DNA from: Curtobacterium pusillum
Lineage (GTDB): Bacteria > Actinomycetota > Actinomycetes > Actinomycetales > Microbacteriaceae
DNA: 64,000 nt
NCBI RefSeq assembly: GCF_007673235.1
Contig: NZ_VDZH01000001.1
Span: 487,261 to 551,260 of the forward strand
Reading direction: 5' to 3'
Shown here: positions 60,478 to 64,000 of the stretch, in pieces
How positions within the stretch are numbered: position 1 is the first letter of the stretch
Layout of the letters: the number at the start of each line of letters is the position of its first letter
Translations under genes and position numbers: made by a program
Notes under the pieces: model-generated
The model's database searches: none
Told to the model about the DNA's origin: nothing
Seen by the model: the letters and a program-made list of their open reading frames with translations, nothing else

Positions 60478-60503
60478 GGAAACGACGCCGACATCGGAGC
60501 ACC

Positions 60504-61289
60504 ATGCCCAGCCCTTCGCCGAAGGTCCCCGCACTCGACGCCGGCCTGCGGGTGCTCGGACTCCTCGCCACACAGCGCGGACCGCTCGCCGCCAGCACGA
60601 TCGCCACCCGACTCGACCTGCCGCGGTCCACGGTCTACCAACTGCTGACGTCGCTCACCGAGCACGGGTTCGTCCTGCACCTCGTCGAGGCGCGCAAGTA
60701 CGGACTCGGGATCGCGGCGTTCGAGCTGGGCTCCGGCTTCACCCGGCAGCAGCCGCTCACCCTGCTCGGCGCCCCGCTGCTCGCCACCCTCGTCGACCGC
60801 ACCGGCGAGAGCGCCCACCTCGGCGTGCTGCACGGCGCCGAGGTGGTCTACGTCGTCGAGGAACGCGCCCGGCACCGCGGAGCCCTCGTCACCGACGTCG
60901 GGGTCCGACTGCCCGCGCACCTCACCGCCACCGGGAAGTCGATGCTCGCCGCGACCCCGACCGCGCAGCTCCGAGCCCTGTACCCGCCCGGCACCGCGTT
61001 CGTCCGACGGACCGAGACCGGCCCCGGCGACCTGCGGACGCTCCGGCACGAGCTCGAGGGGATCCGGGCCGCCGGGTACGCGACGGAGGACGGAGCCGTG
61101 ACCCCGGGGCTGTCGTCGGTCGCGGTCGCGGTGCTCGACACCACGGGGTGGCCGGTCGCGAGCATCGGGTCGACGTACGCGTCGACCGCGGACGGCGGCG
61201 TGCCGCCGTCGCTCCTCGCGGAGGTCCGTCGCACCGCGGACGTGCTCGCCCGCCGGCTCGGCACGTCGGCGCCGGCACCCGTCGACTGA
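60504..61289 (+). CDS. IclR-family regulator of the hut operon
   Basis: A 261-residue regulator: N-terminal winged helix (about 10-70, [20 protein letters not shown]) and a C-terminal IclR effector domain (about 85-250; [52 protein letters not shown]). It probably binds urocanate or another pathway intermediate. Start ATG after CGGAGCACC. Divergent gene arrangement with hutU and the intervening palindrome suggest local control. Confidence 0.9.
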   Translation: MPSPSPKVPALDAGLRVLGLLATQRGPLAASTIATRLDLPRSTVYQLLTSLTEHGFVLHLVEARKYGLGIAAFELGSGFTRQQPLTLLGAPLLATLVDRTGESAHLGVLHGAEVVYVVEERARHRGALVTDVGVRLPAHLTATGKSMLAATPTAQLRALYPPGTAFVRRTETGPGDLRTLRHELEGIRAAGYATEDGAVTPGLSSVAVAVLDTTGWPVASIGSTYASTADGGVPPSLLAEVRRTADVLARRLGTSAPAPVD

Positions 61290-61337
61290 GCAGGAAACGT
61301 CGGGTTGCCGGTCGTGACCCGACGACTTCTACTCACT
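61285..61337. repeat. Hairpin, GTGAGCAGAAAACGTCGAGT family, copy 2
   Basis: ACTGAGCAGGAAACGTCGGGT pairs imperfectly with ACCCGACGACTTCTACTCACT. Homologous over its length to the hairpin at 29340-29390. It begins inside the IclR stop codon, so it likely terminates that gene. Confidence 0.65.
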
Positions 61338-61364
61338 CGACGCGGTCTCCCGTGACCACACGGC

Positions 61365-61407
61365 GGACTGGAGGCGCGGTGCGGGCCCGCCCCGCGCCTC
61401 CAGGCCA
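61365..61407. repeat. Dispersed palindrome GGACTGGAGGCGCGG...CCGCGCCTCCAGGCC
   Basis: Nearly the same sequence as 36173-36214 (GGTGCGGGCCCGCCCCGC interior identical). Lies between two IclR genes. Confidence 0.7.
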
Positions 61408-61433
61408 GCAGATTTCACGAGAACGAAACACGG

Positions 61434-61448
61434 CATTGCTACTCAATG
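61434..61448. promoter_or_regulatory. Palindrome CATTG-CTACT-CAATG before second iclR
   Basis: Perfect 5-bp arms in an unusually AT-rich 65-base stretch (61408-61475) ahead of the gene; a likely promoter with an overlapping IclR operator. Confidence 0.45.
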
Positions 61449-61475
61449 AAAACCAGATTCCGTAGGGTGGCAGCC

Positions 61476-62141
61476 ATGACCGAGCAATCCACGGGCGGAC
61501 AGGGCATGCGGACGATCGACCGCGCCCTCGTCCTGCTCGGCCTGGTGTGCGACGCGGACGGCATCTCGCTGACCGAGGCCGCACGGCGGGCCGACCTGTC
61601 GGCGAGCACCGCGCTCCGCCTCCTCCGAGCACTCGAACACCGCGAATTCGTCCGCCGTGACGACGACGGTGCGTTCACCGCCGGCCCGCACCTGGTGCAG
61701 CTGGGCGCCGCAGCCCTGTCGAACACGGCGCTCGTCGCCCAGACCCGCGACGCCATGCGCCGGGTCGCGCAGGGCACGACCGAGTCCTGCTACCTCAGCG
61801 TGTTCGGCGTCGGCGACACCGCGATGCACCTCGCCATCGCCGAGGGGACCCAGTCCATCCGGCACGTGGGCTGGGTCGGCCGCACGATCCCGCTCACCGA
61901 CACCGCCGTCGGTCGGGTCCTGCTCGACGACGTCGGCGAGGACGGGTACGTCGTCGTGGCCGAGGGCGCCGAGCGCGACGTGACCGCGGTGTCCGCGCCG
62001 GTGCGCGCCGGCCACCGGGTCGTCGCCGCGATGTCCTGCCTGGTCCCGAGCTACCGGCTCACCGACCCGGCCGACGTCGCCCGGATCGGCGAGCACCTGG
62101 TCCGGGAGTCCCGCGCGGTGTACCCGGCGGTGCCTGCATGA
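61476..62141 (+). CDS. IclR-family regulator 2
   Basis: A 221-residue IclR protein, shorter than the first. The winged helix is at about 10-65 (LSASTALRLLRALEHREFV); the effector domain has VGRTIPLTDTAVGRVLL in place of the usual ATxxGKxxLA, and SAPVRAGHRVVAAMSCLVPSYRL. The start is ATG 61476 (TAGGGTGG upstream); an earlier in-frame ATG lies in the palindrome. It overlaps the lyase-like gene by 4 bases, so it controls that operon. Confidence 0.87.
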   Translation: MTEQSTGGQGMRTIDRALVLLGLVCDADGISLTEAARRADLSASTALRLLRALEHREFVRRDDDGAFTAGPHLVQLGAAALSNTALVAQTRDAMRRVAQGTTESCYLSVFGVGDTAMHLAIAEGTQSIRHVGWVGRTIPLTDTAVGRVLLDDVGEDGYVVVAEGAERDVTAVSAPVRAGHRVVAAMSCLVPSYRLTDPADVARIGEHLVRESRAVYPAVPA

Positions 62142-63682
62142 GCGGCGGTGCCGTGGTCGACGACGTCCTGCTCGACGAGGAACCGCTCACCGTCGACCAG
62201 GTCGTCGCCGTCGCCCGGCACGGCGCCGTCGTCCGGTTCTCCGACGCCTACGCCCGACGCGTCGACGCCGCCGCCGACCTCGTCACGCGCTTCCTGGACG
62301 ACCGCACCGTCGTGTACGGCGTGACCACCGGCTTCGGCGACAACTACACCGAGACCATCGCGCCCGAGGACGCCCTGCGGCTGCAGGAGAACATCATCGT
62401 CTCCCACGCGGTGTCGGTCGGCGCGCCGATCCCGGAGGAGCAGGTCCGGGCGATCCTCGTCGTGATGCTCGCGCACCTCGGTGCCGGTCGGTCCGGCACC
62501 CGTCTGGAGACGCTCGAACTCATCCGCGCGCTGCTCGAGGCGCACGTGACGCCGGTCGTCCCCGGCGGCGGCTCACTCGGCTACCTGGCGCTCGAGGCGC
62601 ACATCGCCCTCGTGCTCACCGGCCGCGGACGAGCGACCGTCGACGGTGTCGTGGTGAGCGGCGCCGAGGCACTGCGCAGCCGCGGGCTGACTCCCGTTCG
62701 ACTCCGGGCGAAGGAGGGCCTGACGCTCCTCAACGGCATCATGAGCATCACCGCGGTCGCCGCCCTCGTCACGCACGACGTCCGGCGAGCGGCCCGCCAG
62801 GCCGACGTCATCGGGGCGCTGGCGTTCGAGTCGCTCCGCGGGACGACGCGTGCCCTCGACCCGCGGGTGCACGCGCTCCGCCGGTACCCGGAGCAGGCCG
62901 CGTCCGCGCGGAACCTCGTCCGACTGCTCGACGGGAGCGCGATCGCCGAGCTGCACCGCGACCACCGCGTGCAGGACCCCTACCTGCTCCGCGCGCTCCC
63001 CCAGCTGCACGGGTCCGTCCGGCGGTCGTTCGACGACGCCGCCCGGATCGTCGACGAGTCCCTCGGGTCCGTCGGGGACAACCCCCTGCTGTTCCCGGAG
63101 GACGGCGACGCGGTCATGGCCGGCAACTTCGACGGCACCTCGGTCGGACTCGCCATGGACGCCGTGAAGGCCGCCGCCGCCGTGCTCGCCCACCACAGCG
63201 AACGCCGGACGGACCGGATGGTGAACAGCACCGTCAGCGAGTTGCCACCGTTCCTCGCGCCCACGCCCGGGCTGCACAACGGCCTGATGATCCCGCAGTA
63301 CACGGCCGCCGCGCTCGTGCTCGAGATGCGCGGCGAGGTCTCTCCCGCCTCGGTCGAGTCGATCCCCACGTCGGCCGGCCAGGAGGACCCGGTGAGCAAC
63401 GCGCACCTCGCCGCCCAGCAGGCGTACCGTTGCGCGGACCGCCTGCAGTACGTGCTGGCGATCGAACTGCTCGCTGCGGCGCAGGCGGCGGACCTGCTCG
63501 CGGACGAGGTCGGCGTGTCCGGCTCGCCCGCGCTCTGCGCCGTGCGGGAGGCCGTCCGCCGACTCGTCCCCACCGCCCCCGTCGACCGCGAGTTCGGCCG
63601 GGACATCGAGGCCCTCCGCACCTTCCTGGCGTCCGACGACCTCGTCGCCGCCGCGGAGTCCGTCACCGGCCCGCTCGAATGA
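62138..63682 (+). CDS. Histidine/aromatic ammonia-lyase-like protein lacking the MIO triad
   Basis: A 514-residue HAL/PAL-fold protein. Active-site surroundings are kept: YGVTTGFGDNY (catalytic Tyr loop), LLNGIMSIT (Asn), GDNPLLF, GNFDGTSV (Phe) and SIPTSAGQEDPVSN (Gln-Glu). But where the family has GSVGASGDLAPLAH, this protein has GSLGYLALEAH: the Ala-Ser-Gly that cyclises to the MIO electrophile is deleted. Deamination by the usual mechanism is therefore not expected. It is cotranscribed with an IclR regulator and an MFS transporter, not with hutU. It may catalyse a different reaction or bind a ligand. The family is secure; the function is unknown. Confidence 0.85.
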   Translation: MSGGAVVDDVLLDEEPLTVDQVVAVARHGAVVRFSDAYARRVDAAADLVTRFLDDRTVVYGVTTGFGDNYTETIAPEDALRLQENIIVSHAVSVGAPIPEEQVRAILVVMLAHLGAGRSGTRLETLELIRALLEAHVTPVVPGGGSLGYLALEAHIALVLTGRGRATVDGVVVSGAEALRSRGLTPVRLRAKEGLTLLNGIMSITAVAALVTHDVRRAARQADVIGALAFESLRGTTRALDPRVHALRRYPEQAASARNLVRLLDGSAIAELHRDHRVQDPYLLRALPQLHGSVRRSFDDAARIVDESLGSVGDNPLLFPEDGDAVMAGNFDGTSVGLAMDAVKAAAAVLAHHSERRTDRMVNSTVSELPPFLAPTPGLHNGLMIPQYTAAALVLEMRGEVSPASVESIPTSAGQEDPVSNAHLAAQQAYRCADRLQYVLAIELLAAAQAADLLADEVGVSGSPALCAVREAVRRLVPTAPVDREFGRDIEALRTFLASDDLVAAAESVTGPLE

Positions 63683-63705
63683 CCACCCCACACCATCGGA
63701 GCACC

Positions 63706-64000
63706 ATGACAGCGTCGTCCCCCCGGACCGCGGCCCCGCCGGAGCGCCTGAGCCGGTTCCACCTGCGGATCACCGCGCTGACGTTCGGCGCGAACTTCTC
63801 GGACGGCTACGCCCTCGGGAGCATCGGCATCGCGCTGACGCTCATCCCGCAGGCCTTCCCGGTGAGCGACGTCTGGTCGGGACTCATCGCGAGCTCGGTC
63901 CTCATCGGCATCTTCGTCGGCAGCATCACCTGCGGCTGGCTCGGCGACAAGTTCGGTCGTCGACTCGTCTACATGCTCGACTTCGTGCTCATCGTGGTCG
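63706..64000 (+). CDS. MFS transporter, 3' end outside window
   Basis: The first 98 residues of a major facilitator protein: a polar leader, helix 1 (ITALTFGANFSDGYALGSIG), helix 2 (WSGLIASSVLIGIFVGSITCGWLG) and the motif-A loop GWLGDKFGRR. The acidic FSDGY in helix 1 is as in aromatic-acid/proton symporters and related carriers. Start ATG with CGGAGCACC upstream, 23 bases after the lyase-like gene. Probably imports the substrate of that protein. Confidence 0.88.
   Translation, partial: MTASSPRTAAPPERLSRFHLRITALTFGANFSDGYALGSIGIALTLIPQAFPVSDVWSGLIASSVLIGIFVGSITCGWLGDKFGRRLVYMLDFVLIVV

Overview
The window is high-GC DNA from an actinobacterium. The strong GC bias at third codon positions, frequent GTG starts, many 4-base ATGA/GTGA gene overlaps, ANTAR regulators, a DUF6510 protein, DtxR-type iron boxes and a flagellar operon ending in csrA all point that way. 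A Microbacteriaceae member, possibly Curtobacterium-like, is my best inference; nothing here proves the genus.

Layout. Positions 1-8128: a sugar cluster with a GT4 glycosyltransferase (cut by the window edge), GmhA, HldE, an SDR, a divergent GT9 heptosyltransferase-like gene, an aldehyde dehydrogenase and a second complete HldE. It looks like a nucleotide-heptose pathway feeding a cell-surface glycan in a monoderm. 8250-10896: a DedA membrane protein with a NarL-type histidine kinase/response regulator pair. 11016-13918: an Escherichia-like secreted alkaline phosphatase, Dps and a small siderophore-interacting-protein domain with iron boxes. 13948-21883: a six-gene minus-strand operon for peptide uptake and hydrolysis (substrate-binding lipoprotein, two permeases, fused ATPase, CocE/NonD hydrolase, TetR), with a palindromic operator upstream. 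22108-23743: molybdopterin oxidoreductase, flavin reductase and DUF6510. 24015-30222: four tRNA genes on the minus strand (Gly twice, Cys, Val) and one on the plus strand (Val-CAC), with a DinB protein, two adjacent GAF-ANTAR regulators, a fatty acid desaturase and a phosphotransferase between them.

30327-36033: JetA, JetB and JetC of a Wadjet/MksBEF condensin directly after tRNA-Val(CAC), but with no JetD nuclease. 36071-40608: a hairpin-rich spacer, two small genes, a POT peptide transporter and an acyl-CoA oxidase. 40744-51255: a minus-strand flagellar operon flbD-motA-motB-fliM-fliN-fliO-fliP-fliQ-fliR-flhB-flhA-(FlhF-like)-csrA. It is bounded upstream by six copies of a 54-bp repeat (51397-51878) instead of the usual hook genes. 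52012-54872: an XRE-MurA fusion and a DUF475 membrane protein. 54841-60327: hutU, an M20 amidohydrolase, hutF and hutI, divergent from an IclR gene. 61476-64000: a second IclR gene, a histidine-ammonia-lyase-like gene that lacks the MIO-forming Ala-Ser-Gly, and the start of an MFS transporter.

Palindromic intergenic elements of several families recur through the window. One (core GCCTSSAGGCGCGG) also appears inside coding regions, including the linker of the fused ABC ATPase. The observations I rate most worth checking are the 54-bp array, the MIO-less lyase next to a hut operon with active-site substitutions, the JetD-less Wadjet locus, the HTH-MurA fusion and the duplicated heptose genes.
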